Shown: positions 1 to 12,433 of the stretch, in pieces
How positions within the stretch are numbered: the first letter of the stretch is position 1
Layout: each line of letters starts with the position of its first letter
Source: Zygnema circumcarinatum
Lineage: Eukaryota; Streptophyta; Zygnematophyceae; Zygnematales; Zygnemataceae
Reading direction: 5' to 3'
NCBI GenBank assembly: GCA_037447605.1
Contig: CM074814.1
Coordinates: 544,565-608,564, forward strand
DNA length: 64,000 nt
Program-made: the position numbers and the translations under genes
Notes under the pieces: model-generated
What the model was told of the DNA's origin: nothing
Seen by the model: only the letters and a program-made list of their open reading frames with translations
Databases searched by the model: none

Positions 1-55
1 TTTTTTTTTTTTTTTTTTTTTTTTTTCTTTTTTCCCTCTTTTTCTCTCTCTCCAG

Positions 56-1155
56 GATGTGTTTCTCCAGGAGGAAACGCCGCCCATTTTGAAGGTCAGA
101 GATGGTCAGTTGAAGAGTTCAGAGACCAGCCCACAGCAGTTCGTAGTCATAGAGGACGCACATAAGCAAGGAGAGAGGGAGAGGGAGAGCGAGAGGGAGA
201 GATGGAGGGAGAGAGAGTCGGAAAGTGAGGGAGGACAACTGAGTGAGCTCTCCGATCTCCCTTCTCCCGGGCTTCCTTCTTCCACATTTCCTCTCCCAAG
301 CCCTTTAGGGACAAGCCTTCATAATATTTTCCGCTCTAGCCCTCTAAATTTTGAAAATAAGCCGCTGGACAATGTCTCCGTTCCGTTGTCTACACCTGAA
401 GACAGTACCATGGATTGGCAGGCGGAGGGGGAGAGAGAGAGAGAGAGATTGGCGGAGGGGGAGCTGAGGGAGGACATGAGGATACTCCCCAGTGATGTAG
501 GGGCGGAGAGAGGGAGAGAGACGCAGAAAGAGTGGAACAGGGAGAGAGAGAGGGGGAGGGAGACGAACGAGCAGGAGCTTCTTGAGAACGAGGAGGCGGA
601 GAGGGAGAGGGAGTGGGAGATGTTTTTCGCACATGTGGAGTCGGAGATTGAGGGGCGAGGTACTGATTCTGGGGGAGGCAGAAGCGATGGAGAGGGCTTT
701 CAAAAGTGTCTGCAGGAGCTGAGAGTACTCATTCCGGGCAGCTCCAAGGTCGGATGGAAAACCCTAAAAAATCTCTCTCCTAAATCCACTCTCTTCCCTC
801 GCTCCTTCCGCTTCTCCCTCCCTCTCTCCTTGCTCTTCCTTGGCCCTCTCTCTTCTTCTCCCACCCTCGCTCCTTTCTTTGTTCCCTCCTTCCCTCCTTC
901 CTCTTCTCTCTCCTCCCTCCCTCGGTTCTCGTCTTCCTCCCGCCCTCCCTCCCTTCTTCCACTTTCTCCCCCTCTCGTCCTCTTCTCCCTCCACTCTTCT
1001 CTCTCCCTTCCTCTTTTCCTTCAAACTGAAACTGAAACTGAAACTACAACGGTGCCCTGCAGTGCCATGTTCCGGAGCTTCTGGAGCGAACCATAACTTA
1101 TGTTCGCTCTCTCCGTCAGGGAGAGGGGCCTCCCTCCCTCCCCCCCCGGAACTGA
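56..1155 (+). CDS. LHW-like bHLH protein, 3' end only (5' exons lie before the window)
   Basis: Two exons are visible: 56-748, entered through a long polypyrimidine tract and CAG, and 1063-1155, ending at TGA. The join is in phase. It creates a helix-loop-helix-like segment: helix 1 contains LQELRVLIPGSSK, the intron falls after that Lys, and helix 2 contains CHVPELLERTITYVRSL. This resembles the segment of plant LONESOME HIGHWAY-type bHLH proteins (loop Cys followed by a LLERTI-type helix). The rest of exon 1 is hydrophilic with Arg/Glu-rich runs encoded by GAGA repeats, so part of it may be repeat expansion. No basic DNA-binding region is seen before helix 1. The ACT-like C-terminal domain of land-plant LHW is missing; the frame stops about 10 residues after helix 2. 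An unfound further exon is possible. The role (transcription factor dimerisation) is inferred from the family. Confidence 0.5.
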
Positions 1156-2162
1156 TCTCATACTGTAACCAAACAAAGTGAGGATATCCCCTTTCTGTCC
1201 TTCCCCTCCTCCCTTTCCTCCCATTTTTTTATGGTAGAAATTTGCCCTCAACATCTTCTATTCGTACTCTTCTGGCTCTTCTCTTCTTTAAATTTTCTTT
1301 CCTTTTTTTTTGTTTCGTTTGAAGGGTCTGAAAAGTGGAGATTTAAGGAGAGGAAGAAAGGTTGCTGCTTTTTTTGCAGAGCAGGTGACCAGGCGATTCT
1401 ATGCTGAACGGAGAACGGACCATTTTGGAAATTTTGTGCCATCAATTGAATGTAGTTTGAGCTGTATCTTTGAAAAAAAGGAAAATGTAAAGTGGAGGTG
1501 GAGGGGGTGGTGTCTTATTGCTCAATTGCTTGTACTTATGCTTCTGTTTCTATGTCTGTTTTACAATCCAGTTCAGTCCCAGTTACAGTTGCAACCCCCA
1601 GTGAGCATTCCAGTCATACAAGCTGTGAATACTTGAACGATGCACAGGACAAGGGATGGCCTTGAACCCTAGTAAACCCTAATATTTTGGAACCCTAAAC
1701 CCTAAGTAAGCGAAATAGGAAGTAAGGACGAGACCTCTGGTTACCGAGCTCATAAAAAAATTCGAATTGGGTGCTATCTGTGCAATGCATGTTCATGTCG
1801 TTTGTATTTCTGCGTTACTTCTTTCAGTTCAAGACTCAGTTTCAAGTTCAATTCTCGAGTGCACCGATCAGAGCAAAGCTGCCACCATTTAGGTTATTAA
1901 AAAATTAAAGATTTAGGGCAAGAAATATGCTTCATCTCGTGATAAGACTCATCCCTCAAGAGGGGCATCCAATCCCCCCCACAGCTCAATGACCATCCCC
2001 CTCTATATGGTACATGGTCGATGGCATGGTATGGCATGGCCCCATGGCATAAACCCTATTTCCATGCCGCCCATTTGAATGCATGGGTTGCCATGTATGA
2101 TGATGGCGATCAGAATGACGCCATCGCTGAGGAGGATGATGATACTGATGTGCTTGGTGACG
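1156..2162. other. intergenic stretch between the bHLH 3' end and the PEX12 3' end
   Basis: No convincing coding exon is seen. A short open frame at 1310-1636 (+) lacks recognisable domains. Isolated telobox-like AAACCCTAA copies occur around 1665-1700. The two flanking genes are convergent, so this probably holds their 3' untranslated regions. Confidence 0.5.
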
Positions 2163-4496
2163 TCACGCGCTATAATACAGCCGCCTTATGTCGTCTAGTG
2201 ACGCTTGAGCCAATGTGATGGGGCATCGGCCATTCTGCATGCAGCCATGCATGGGGTTCAGAACACATACTTTAGTTTAAAAAATTGCTGTTATCTCCTA
2301 AGCCCAGAGCCCTAAACCCTAACAAACAAGCAGTACCTTGAGCCCTTAATGAGAACAATGACTCCAACCTTAGGCCTGACCCTGTAACCTCTAAAGTAGC
2401 CCTAACCCTAATTCCAATCTGAACCCTGACCCTAAATCTAATACTAAACCCAACTCTAAGCCTAAACCTAAACCCCAACCCCAACCCTATCCGATCCTTG
2501 ATCAACCCTAAGCCAATTGACTAACCTTACCCCCAACCCTAACCCTAACATGAACCCCAATCCCGCCCTAACCCTAACGATTAACCCTAACCTTATCCCC
2601 AAGCAAATCTTAAACCAAGTACTACCTTAAACCCCAACCAGAACAAGAACAGTAACCTCAACCCCAACCCTAACTCTAACCCTAACTTCAACCTTAACCC
2701 TAACCCTAACTTCAATCCCTACCCTACCCCTAATTTCGGCCCTTACCCTAACCTTAGCCCTCTACTTCTAACCCAACCTTACCTCCAACATGACTCAAAC
2801 AAAACCAAATTACCTCTTCAATGTACGAGTGAATGCAGGGATAGCAGAAAGCAAAACCGGAGACAGCTGGCATTGCCGGATTGGTCCGTGGCTTTAAGCA
2901 GAGAGGGCAAAGCTGACGGTTACTAGGGAGAGGCAAACCTCCAGGTGCCACCTGTCACATATTGATAGGGCAATGCAATCCCCTATAAGGAGTTTTCTTA
3001 AACAAAAATTTCTCCTTCTTAAAGAAAGGAATGTTGTTGAGAAAAAGAACGTTTTCCATAGGCATCTTAAAGATCAAAAAAGGGGGTAAAAGGTGGATAT
3101 GAAGTGATACGAATTCTGATGTTAGACCGGTTGAAAAGTTGAGTTGTATTTCTCTTCTTTTCTACTGAAACAGGAAGGAGGGGAATGAGAGGTAGAGAGA
3201 GGAGAGACCTTGGGTTGGGGCGGAGGGGGAGGTGGAGGGTAGAGAGCGGGAGAGGTGATGCGCTGCTCTCCCGACTGATACCACCATTCAAGCATCTGCT
3301 CACACAGGGAGAGAGAGAGAGGGAGAGGGAGGCAAGGTGAGAGGGAGGAGGAGAGGGATGCTGGGCGAGGGGGAGGGAGGGAGGGAGGGAAAGACGAGGG
3401 AAGGAGAGGGGGAGGCAAAGGGAGGAATGGCTGGGAAAGGGAAGGGGAAGGGTGAAGGTAGGTGGATAGCAGGGAGACAGGAGAGAGGGAGGGAGGGAGG
3501 GTGGGAGGGAGGGAGAGAAGGAAGGGGAGGGAGAATTGCTGAAGGGAAGGAGGGAGGGAGGGTAAAGAAAAAGGAGAAGGATACAACTCCAAGAAACTCT
3601 TTCGGAAAAGGCCACTGGAAAACCAGAAATTTTGTCCAATTATACAAAAAAGAATGATGATATCTGAAAGGTAGAAAGGAGAAGGAAAGAGAATCTGAAT
3701 CCCACTTTGAATATGAAAACAGCCCCCACAAGGCCCGTTTGGGCGCAGTCCATCGCCGCATAGACAGCCTTCAAAAGGGTCCGCTCTACGGCCTGAAATT
3801 TCAACAGCCCAAAAAGGACATGTGGTGGGAAAATAATAACAAACCTGGGCCTTGAATCAACAAACATTTCTAAGAGCCAAAATAGGCCGTACGAAAGGGA
3901 GTAGCTTCCTGTGAATAGTGAAGACAAGCCTCCTCTTTTTCCTCTTTTTTTTTTTATTTTCTTCTTTTCAAGATTTTCAGCACTTCTGAACTTCCTCGAA
4001 TTCTTAACATCATATATGTATTTTACAGTTTTTTTATTTTTTTTTATTTTAACTTTTTTAGACTTTTTTACTGACCTGCACAACCGGAGGCCCGGGCAGC
4101 CGGGAAAATTCCCTCGCTCTTCTCTCTTCCACTCGCTTTAATCCGTCCGTCTGCTTGAAGGGCAAAAAAAAGTTATCCAACAAAGTAGACGAAGGGAAAG
4201 AAAAAGGAAAGAAAATACGAAAGAAAAGGATTTAGTCTTCAATTTCGAATCGCTCGTGAGAAGTAACGATCCCTCCTGGTTCTGTCTAAGATCTACAGTC
4301 CCAAGCTATAGGAGTGAGAGAGGGAGGGGAAGGGGGAGGAGGGAGAGGGGGGAGGCCATAGGGAGAGAAAGAAGAGAGGGGGGAAGAGATGGAGGAGAGA
4401 GCGGGAGAGAGAGCGGGAGTGGAGTGGACGATGGAAGGAAGGAAAAGCCGAGAGCGGTGAGTCGAGGAATAGAGAGCAACGTGAGGAAAGAGAAAG

Positions 4497-4533
<37 letters not shown>

Positions 4534-6122
4534 TTCCTCACCATCTCCTGCGCGGAGGACCGGCGGACCACAATGCCCATCAGCTGCAGAGCGGGAGAGT
4601 AGAAGGGAGTGGAGCCGAGGAGGTACAAAAGCTGCCACGCGGAGCTCCCTACACCACGCGTGTGCAGGAGGCACTTGCAGGACAGGAGAGGAGGGAGAGG
4701 GAGAAGGGAGGGGAAGGGGAGGGGAGGGGAGGGGAGGGAGGGGAGAGGGAGGGAGAGGGAGGGGAGGAAAGAAGGGAGGAGGGAGGGGAGGGGAGGGGAG
4801 AGGGAGGGAGAGGGAGGGGAGGGGAGGGGCAGAGGGAGGGAGGGAGGGAGAGGGAGGGGAGGGAGGGCAGAGGGAGGGAGGGAGGAAAGGAAAGAAGGAG
4901 GGAGGAAGAGAAAGGAGGGAGGGAAGAGAGAGGGAGGGGAGAGGGAGGGAGGGAGGAAGGGAAGGAGAAGGAAGGGAAAGAAGAAGGAAAGAAGAAAGAA
5001 GAAAGAAAGGAAGGAAGAAAGAAAGAAAGAAGGAAAGAAAGAAAGAAAGAAAGAAAGGAAGAAAGGAAGGAAGAAAGAAAGAAGGAAAGAAAGAAGGAAA
5101 GAAAGGGAAAGAAGGAAAGAAGGGGAGGGGAGGGGAGGGGAGGGGAGGGAGGGGAGGGAGGGGAGGGGAGGGGAGGGGAGGGAGGGGGAGGGGAGGGAGG
5201 GGAGGGAGGGGAGGGGAGGGAGGGAGGGGGAGGGGGAGGGGAGGAAGGGAGGGGGAGGGGGAGGGGAGGAAGGGAGGGAGGAAGGAAGGGGAGGGAGGAA
5301 GGGGAGGGGGGAGGGGGAGGGGGAGGGGGAGGGGAGGGGGAGGGGGAGGGGAGGGAGGGGAGGAGGGAGGGGAGGGGAGGGAGGGGAGGGAGAGGGGCGG
5401 GAGGGGAAGGGGGAGGGGAGGGGGAGGGGAGGGAGGGGGAGGGGAGGGGAGGGGAGGGAGGGGAGGGAGGGGGAAGGGAGGGAGGGAGGGGAGGAGGAGG
5501 AGAGGGAGGGGAGGGGGAGGGGGAGGGGAGGGGGAGGGGAGGGGGAGGGGAGGGGAGGGGAGGGGGAGGGGGAGGGGGAGGGGAGGGGGAGGGGGAGGGA
5601 GGGGAGGGAGGGAGGAAGGGAGGGAGGGGAGGAGGAAGGGAGGGAGGGAGGGAGGGAGGGGAGGGGAGGAAGGGAGGGAGGAAGGGAGGGAGGGGGAGGG
5701 GGAGGGAAGGGAGGGGAGGGGAGGGGAGGGGGAGGGGGAAAGGGAGGGGAGGAGGAGGGGAGGGGAGGGGAAGGGGGAAGGGGGAGGAAGGAAGGGGAGG
5801 GGGAAAGAAAGAAAGAAGAAAGAAAGAAGGGAAGGAAGGGAAGGAAAGAAGAAGGAAGGAAAGAAGGAAGGAAGGAAGGGAGGGAGAAAGAAGAAAGAGA
5901 GAGGGGAAGGGAAAAGGAAAAGGAAAAGAAAGAAAGAGTAGGGGAGAGGAGGGAAGGAAAGAGGTAGAGCGATTGAGAAGTAAGAGGGAGAGGGTGCAAA
6001 GAAGTAAATTTCTTTAAGCAAAGGGAGATCAGAGGAAGGAGAAATTGGCAAGCAGAATGAAGTGAAAGGGAAATTGCCACCTGCAAATCAGTAATATTTC
6101 TTCTCTTGCATCCCTCCCCTCG

Positions 6123-6182
<60 letters not shown>

Positions 6183-8111
6183 CTTCATAGGCTGCGTGAA
6201 TCCACGGATACAATTTCACAGTCGCCTTCTCTAACGCCCCTCCCACTCTCACTGCCAGCGTGGCATCCGGTGGAAGTTGACCAGATGGTGCCACCTGGCG
6301 CCACGTGTCACTCTCCGATTGGTCGTCATTCTCTGCCTCCTCCTCGTCCCCCCTCCCCCAGAGAGCTGCTCGAACTCCACTCCCAACATGAGCTGTGTAG
6401 ACTCCATGGGCCTTCTCTTTCAAGTATGGGATACCAACCTGCACACTTCTTTTTCGTCCCATATTAAAATTTGGAGTATTCCATAGTTCAAACGGTTCAT
6501 TTATGATGGATCTTTCTAAGGGTTTCTTTAATCGATGGGGAAATTGAGAGTCATTATTGGCTTTTACAAAGGTAGGATTGCTTATTTACGTCGTCAACGA
6601 ATAGAAGACATGTTGAGATGTACATGTTCTTGAAAGAGTTTTTCCCCCCACACTAAATTCTGCCCATATTCTACTTTCTTGCTTGCTCTTTTAAAAATAG
6701 GGGCTGTGAAATGTTGTGTTCACATACGAGAAAGAAGAGTGAGAGGGCTCTTTGTCGGCTAGTGAGGCCCTTTGTGGGCGAGAGGGGACGATCTGAGGGA
6801 GAGGCCGCCCCCGTGTCTGCTTCAGCTGGCGACCTCCTCAGTCCGTACAGTCCCTCTCCAAAGGATGCATCTGAGGGAGAGAGGTGTGTGAGTCTGTGTG
6901 TGTGTGAGAGAGAGAGTGAGAAAGAGGGAGGAGAGGAAGACTAGAAAGGCCGAAGGAAGTAAGAGAGTGATAGGGAAGGAGAGGGAGAGGGACAGGGAGA
7001 GGGTAGGGAGACTACACAGGCCGAGGGAACTACGAAGAGGAGAAGCAGAAGGAGAAGGAGAAGGAGAAGGAGAAGGAGAAGGAGAAGGAGAAGGAGAAGG
7101 AGAAGGAGAAGGAGAGGGTTAAGGAGAGGGTTATGGCTAGGGAAAATGAGAGGGAGAGGGTAGGAAGTCTACACAGGCCGAGGGAACTAAGAAGAGGAGA
7201 AGAAGAAGGAGAAGGAGAAGGAGAAGGAGAAGGAGAAGGAGAAGGAGAAGGAGAAGGAGAAGGAGAGGGTTAAGGAGAGAGTTATGACTAGGGAGAATGA
7301 GAGGGAGAGGGAGACGGAAAGAGGGAGAGGGCGAAGGAGACGAAATCGGTACCATGTGTGCGGAGGCTGTGTGCCTCCAGCAGGAGGAGGAGTGCTGCCA
7401 AGGCCTCGTCGCCGTGGTCCAGGACGCGGTGCAGGACGGGCCAGCGCTGGGCGAACACCTGCCCTAATCGCAAAGCATAACCGCTCCAAAATTAGGGTTC
7501 GCTTCAAGCTTCTTGCAACAATTAGGGTTTGATCGAAGTTTGCTCAAAAGTCGACTCAAATGCTAGAGTTCAGGACTGGCTCACTGATATTGGATATCTA
7601 GGGTTTGCTAAATACTACGCTCAGTTTTTCAGACTGGACTGAAACATAGGCTCAAGCTTGGTTTCTCTCATAGCTTTGGCTTTAAAAGTTTATTAAGAAA
7701 TGACGTGAATTTGTAATATTTACTTGAACGTAGCTCTGTTTTAGAGTTTGCTTACGACATGAATCAGTTCTAAGGTTTCTTTATTTCGCTATTCTCTCAA
7801 AAATTGGCTTTTCCTTTTAATTTTCGCAAATCAATTAGACAGCTGGCTCACGAATTAGGGCTTCGACTTGTGAAAGCTCACGATTGATGAAAGTCGGATT
7901 CCAGAGTCCCCAAAATTATTGAAAATCAATGAAAGAAAATAAAACATTATAACAGAAATTGAAATTGAAAGGTATTTGAAAGACATGTGCACTGCTTCCT
8001 CACCCCGAAGGAGTAGAGCAGCGCGGAGCGCAGGCCCTGCTGGAGCTTGTCGGCCGCGTCCATTTCAAAGAAGGTGGGGCGCCCGCCATGGCCTCCCACT
8101 TGGAACAGCAT
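2163..8111 (-). CDS. PEX12: Peroxin-12, peroxisomal RING-type E3 ligase subunit
   Basis: Nine exons read in phase on the minus strand: 8111-8004, 7458-7353, 6870-6728, 6438-6183, 4648-4542, 3792-3706, 3295-3209, 2951-2814 and 2234-2163, about 367 residues. The start has the PEX12 opening MLFQVGG followed by RPTFFEM. Further family blocks follow in order: EAHSLRT, YGLRRSP, IPYLKEK, LYPWIHAAYEG, QLLYLLGSTPFYSPAL, AQTGLVGAVFIFK, EWWYQSGEQR, and a Pro-rich linker before the C-terminal RING. The RING shows CPLC, CYPC and a lone Cys in NGRCPIT, the reduced zinc-ligand set typical of PEX12. PEX12 acts with PEX2 and PEX10 in the peroxisomal membrane to ubiquitinate the import receptor PEX5. About 13-25 residues seem missing between exons 5 and 6. 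A candidate 39-nt exon at 4292-4254 would fit the phase but needs a GC donor. Introns hold the large purine tract and telomere-like repeats. Confidence 0.9.
2281..2760. repeat. degenerate telomere-like array (CCCTAA/CCCTAAA type)
   Basis: Dozens of imperfect units such as CCCTAACCCTAAC, CCCCAACCC and CCCTGA fill most of the last PEX12 intron (2235-2813). The PEX12 sense strand carries the TTAGGG orientation. Confidence 0.9.
3311..3565. repeat. GGGA-rich purine tract in a PEX12 intron
   Basis: Runs of GGGA/GGGAGA lie in the intron between exons 6 and 7 (3296-3705). The sense strand of PEX12 is the pyrimidine strand, so the tract is an extreme polypyrimidine region upstream of the exon 7 acceptor at 3295. 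Confidence 0.85.
4310..5945. repeat. very long GGGA/GAAA purine tract
   Basis: About 1.6 kb is almost pure purine on the plus strand, broken mainly by PEX12 exon 5 (4542-4648). The largest block, about 4680-5945, is GGGA-rich, with GAAA-rich stretches near 4980-5130 and 5800-5935. It lies inside the PEX12 intron 4649-6182. Long open frames over it (up to 631 codons) are artefacts of low complexity. Confidence 0.95.
6127..6174. repeat. (CT)n microsatellite
   Basis: A near-perfect CT dinucleotide run lies just inside the PEX12 intron next to the exon 4 donor at 6182-6181. Confidence 0.95.
7011..7275. repeat. two-copy tandem duplication with GGAGAA arrays
   Basis: The phrase CTACACAGGCCGAGGGAACT occurs near 7012 and again near 7170. 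Each copy is followed by a GAAGGA hexamer array and GAGAGGGTTAAGGAGAG. The period is about 158 bp. It lies in the PEX12 intron 6871-7352. Confidence 0.85.
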
Positions 8112-8953
8112 CTGGTGAGCGAGAGAGAGAGAGAAAGAGAGAGCGAGAGTGAGCGAGTGAGAGAGAGAGAGAGCAAGCACAGAGAAACAGAGGAGGCGGC
8201 AACACGTCATGGATGATGGCCATGCGCATCTTGCTGACGTCACCCATTCCGTCGTTTCATCTAGGCGACGCCCACGTGTACATATTTTACACGTGGCGAC
8301 TTCCGATTGGAAGATGGTCCGCCAGGCCATCGAATGTTCAGTCACACGAAAATTTATGTCGCACACGTGTCGCACGGAGCGTGTTATGTCGCAAAATGGG
8401 AGAAACGTCGCACTACGGGATTTAAATGGTTTTTTAAGGAACTAAAACGGTGTACGGTTTGGGTACAGTACTGTACAGTCAACAGTCCTCAGTCCTTGTA
8501 TCGTATCGTATCGTACCGTATCGAAACCAAGAAGAAGGGGAGAAGAGCGAGCGCCCCTTACGGCGGCACGAGCGGGGGAAATTAGGTGAGTTTTGCGTAA
8601 GCCCGTAACGGCTACAGTACTGTACTGTACAGTACTGGACTGTAGCTTGAATCCTCCTGTACGGACCCAATACGTTTGGGTGACGTCACTACAAACCTGC
8701 GGTTTCTCATTGGAAACCAGCAGGGCGGCCCTAACAAGGATTCCTCCACAGCGGAACGGTGTTCCTTGCTCGCCACTATGCCAAATCAGTTTCATCCGTC
8801 CGATCTCGCAATTGGACGGCTGACCGAAACCCAAGTGGTAATTTTCAGATTTGGCCGACCAAATCCATTCAGCCGTCCGATCGCATCGGACGGCTGAGCA
8901 AAACCCCAGTTGCCCTTTCAGATTTGTTGAAGGGCAGAGTTTTGGAATCAAGC
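8112..8953. promoter_or_regulatory. divergent 5' region of PEX12 (-) and the dienelactone hydrolase gene (+)
   Basis: The two start codons face away from each other across 843 bp. The stretch holds G-box-like sites (CCCACGTGTAC near 8270, ACACGTGGC near 8292, ACACGTGTC near 8361), a GA microsatellite at 8120-8175, and GTAC-rich palindromic runs at 8462-8520 and 8618-8640 (TACAGTACTGTAC). The GTAC runs could be SBP-box sites, as inference only. Confidence 0.55.
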
Positions 8954-11219
8954 ATGATGGCTTGCAGGGTTTTCGCGCCCCTGCCTTCAGTTAGGACTGG
9001 AGAAGGAATACTCAGATTTTCGCCGCCATATTTGACCCATTTGCACGGCCATTTGGCGACCAGGCCGGCGAGTTTAGGCTTCCAGAGTGAGAAAGGGAGG
9101 AACAAGCCCTTTTGTTTTTCTGTATCTTCTGTGAAAATGTCTTTTGAGAAGGTGCAGATCACGCGGAATGGAGACGGAGAAGTGGTAAGGTTCTGAAGCT
9201 TTGAGCGTCTTGAGAAGTTTTTGATTGGTAGATGATTGCATTGTCTTGGAGGTGAAAGCTCTTGAGCTCGTGGTTGCAGATGTTAACTTATTACTGTGAG
9301 GTTTGCAGCTAGAAGTCGAGTCATGCATCCGCCTGAAGCAGTTGTTGATTCCCGAGAATGATACTGGCTCTATCTGAGAATTATTTCACTTGATTAAGGC
9401 TTTCTGGAGTTGTTCTTTAGTTTGCTTGCATTGCATTATTGAATTGCACTCCTGGTGTTTGTCGTCCTTATTCCTTTTGTTGCTTAGTCTCTGGCCGCAT
9501 ATTCAGCACATCTTGCTGGTGATATTTACTAGGCGCGCTTGACGTTTCAACCTTTTGGATTTGTTTTGTCTTTTTATTTTTATAAGTTATGAACCATTAA
9601 TGTACCAACCCCTCTCGTCCCTTTCGTACTGCTTTTTCGCAGACTTTTGATGCATATGTGACGGGTACGGCAGGCGCGCCAGCTGTCGTCGTCATTCAGG
9701 AGTGGTGGGGAGTCGACTACGAGATCAAGAACCACGCAACCTATCTCGCAAACAAGGGCTACCGAACGCTTATTCCTGAGTATGTCATATTGTTCGCCCG
9801 CCCCTCTTCTCCCCTCTCCCACCACCCCTGCATTCAAATATCAGTACAGCTTCGTTTTTCCTAGTATGGCTGTCATGTACATGATTAGTGACTTGTTTTT
9901 GTTTAGCAAACCTTTTTTTTCTTAGCTGTACCGAAGGAACCGGCTATTGGGATCCTCCTTCTGTACGACACATTGATTGGATTGTTTGTAGTAGCATGTA
10001 TGTACTTAGAGGTAGTGGAGAGGGCTTGATAGTAAGTATATACATAGTACGACCTGGGTGGAAGCCGATGTGTCATTTTCGTGGACCTGGCTGGAATATT
10101 GGAACTATTTACTATTTTGGACTGGTCCGTTTACCCAGCATTAATAGCACGGTCGGGATTGCACTTCGAGTCCTGCGCTGCATCTCCTGTCTCGTATGTT
10201 CAAAATTTGTAATTTGTATGGGTTATGCAGTCTGTACCGCGGAAAGGTGACCTTGGATCAGGCCGAAGCGAGGCACCTGCTGGACGGCTTGGACTGGCCC
10301 GGAGCTGTCAAGGACGTGGCAGCGTCGGTCAAGTGGCTCAAGGAGCATGGGTCCCCAAAGGTAAGCTAGTCGAGTTAGTCTATCGAACATTTGAAAGATT
10401 CTCCACATCTAGTACGTAGTTTGCAAAGTAGATACAACTTCTCTGTATCATACTTTTCTCCCTTGTTCTACCTTTCCCCTTCTTCCCTCCCTCTCCTCTT
10501 CCATTTTGCTTCCATCCCCTTTCTCCTCATCTCCTCCTCTGCCCCCGCCGTCTTTCCCTTTACTCTCTCTCTCATCCTGCTCTCTCTCTTTCTCACCTTG
10601 CTGCCGTTGCTCGATCCAGGTTGGAGTGATTGGCTTCTGTATGGGAGGTGCATTGACGGTTGCGGCTGCTGTCTTAGCGGATGACGTTTCTGCTGCGGCT
10701 CCGTTCTACGGCATTCCCCCGGACCAGTTGGCGGACCCTACCAAAGCCAAAGCGCCAGTGCAGGCTCACTTTGGAGGTTCCGACCCCATGAAGGGGTTTT
10801 CTGATCCGGAGGTGTGTATGACCATGTTTGCCGCTTAGGATGTCGGTCACTCTAGTTCCTTAGAATCTTGGGCCCAAGCTTTTGTGTGGGGGGGGGGGAA
10901 CAAGAATGTCCATTTTCTGTGTTTTCCTGGATCTGCTTGAAAGGAAAGGGAAAGGGATCTATTTTCTATGTGTATTTTGTTGACATTTTGTCATGGCATT
11001 GCACTTTTGCAGGCTGGCAAAATCCTGCAAGAGAAGCTGATCAAGGCTGGTGTGGAGAACGAGCTCTACATTTATGAAGGACAAGGCCACGCCTTCATGA
11101 ATGCTTCCGAGGACGGAATCGAGCGGAAACTGAAACAAGGAAATCCGCCACACAACCAGGAGGCTGTGGATCTGGCATGGTCGAGAGTGGAGGCATGGTT
11201 TGAGAAGTACCTCAAGTAG
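8954..11219 (+). CDS. dienelactone hydrolase-family alpha/beta hydrolase, organelle leader likely
   Basis: Five exons in phase: 8954-9184, 9643-9779, 10231-10360, 10620-10811 and 11013-11219, giving 298 residues. The fold follows carboxymethylenebutenolidase: VVVIQEWWGV near the oxyanion region, the nucleophile motif GFCMGG (Cys173), Asp221 in GGSDPM, and His256 in GQGHAF, together a Cys-Asp-His triad. The first 60 or so residues are basic and Ser-rich without acidic residues early on and look like a transit peptide; a second in-frame ATG at 9137 would give the mature-like form. The substrate cannot be told from sequence. In the family the reaction is hydrolysis of dienelactones, but plant members are poorly characterised. 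Intron 3 is CT-rich. Introns and exons carry normal GT-AG borders. Confidence 0.9.
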
Positions 11220-12433
11220 ACTCGCCAATCGGAGCTACTATTAGACTTGTAGATAGATTTCTTTGTAGATAGAACCGGTCTGCGTCTGTACAGGATGATA
11301 AGTTTTTTCTCATTCCTCTCATTATGACTGTCAATTAAACCTAGAAACCCGATTCAACTCTCAAGTGAAGCAGAGGACGGCTTGCGAGCACGGCGAAGGA
11401 CCACTCTCGGCTCAACTATTTGGCCTGCTTCCAAAGAGGAGCAGCGGCGCCTTTATATGTGAAAATGCCGGGTGAAAGTCCCCGACCACTTTGGCAGAAA
11501 GTGCCAGCCTTAGCAGGCAGACCCCCGTTTTCCCCTTCTTTGGGCATTTCCTTCGGGAAATGTTCAGGGCAGAGATGCTTCGGCGGAGCCCCATAGAGGG
11601 GGAGACGGGGCAGCTCGGTTTAGCACAGTTATGTGGCCAGTGGAGAACCAATCCACCAACAGAATGGGGCTTACTCTTGCCGGGCTCGCCCCCTATGCTC
11701 GCTTCTGAAGAGGAGGCTCTGCATGCCGCACAGCATGTAGGGCCTCAGTTTTTTGGCGAGGGTTTCTGAGGAATGCAGAAGTAATTAAGAGAAATGTGTT
11801 TTTCGGAAGTTTTGAGCTTTGGGCCTCATGTTGGTGGTGTTGTTGTGGTTTTGGTTTGCTGTTCAACTTTGTCATCTTCTGGTTCTTGCAGTTTCGTGGA
11901 TTTGAATTGGTGGGAATCTCTTTCTGAAATTGCAAAACTTAATGAGAGAGTGAAGAGGAGCAGAGGGCGAGGTAGACAGCTGGGAGAGGGTTGTGGGGGG
12001 TAATGGTAGGATGTAGGGAGGGGAGGAAGGAGGCCAGGGGAGAGGGAAGGGTTATGATGGGGAATTCTCAAGGCGTAATTACGAGTAATTAGATGAACCA
12101 TTAGGAAAGCTGCAGCCCCAGAATCTAACTGCAACTTTACTTCACTAGTATAATCTCTCGTTCAAGTTACCTGACCAAAATTGAACAATGTTAAATACCT
12201 AAAGATGTCTACAGAACACATTGGTAGGGCTTGCTAAGGTTAAAATATATCTAGTGTTTCTGGGACCCTCGAGCCTAGAACCCTTAGTCCTATGCCTTCT
12301 GGATTAAGGGAAGCTAAATACTGTTATTCTCATGGAATATAATTGTATGGCGAGCAAAGTCAATGGAAATTTTATTTACAGGGGAGCTCAGGTGATTTCT
12401 GGTCAGCTCCATCAAACCCTGAAGCCCTAAACC
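11220..12433. other. intergenic, convergent 3' ends
   Basis: This lies between the hydrolase stop (11219) and the deacetylase stop (12434). No exon with recognisable protein similarity is seen. Short frames at 11491-11769 and 11794-12003 have no family features. Confidence 0.5.

Noticed and set aside
4256-6188. Very long open frames (450-631 codons) on both strands
   Set aside because: They lie in GGGA/GAAA repeat, encode only Gly/Arg/Glu/Lys or Ser/Pro/Leu/Phe, are open in several frames at once and sit inside PEX12 introns.
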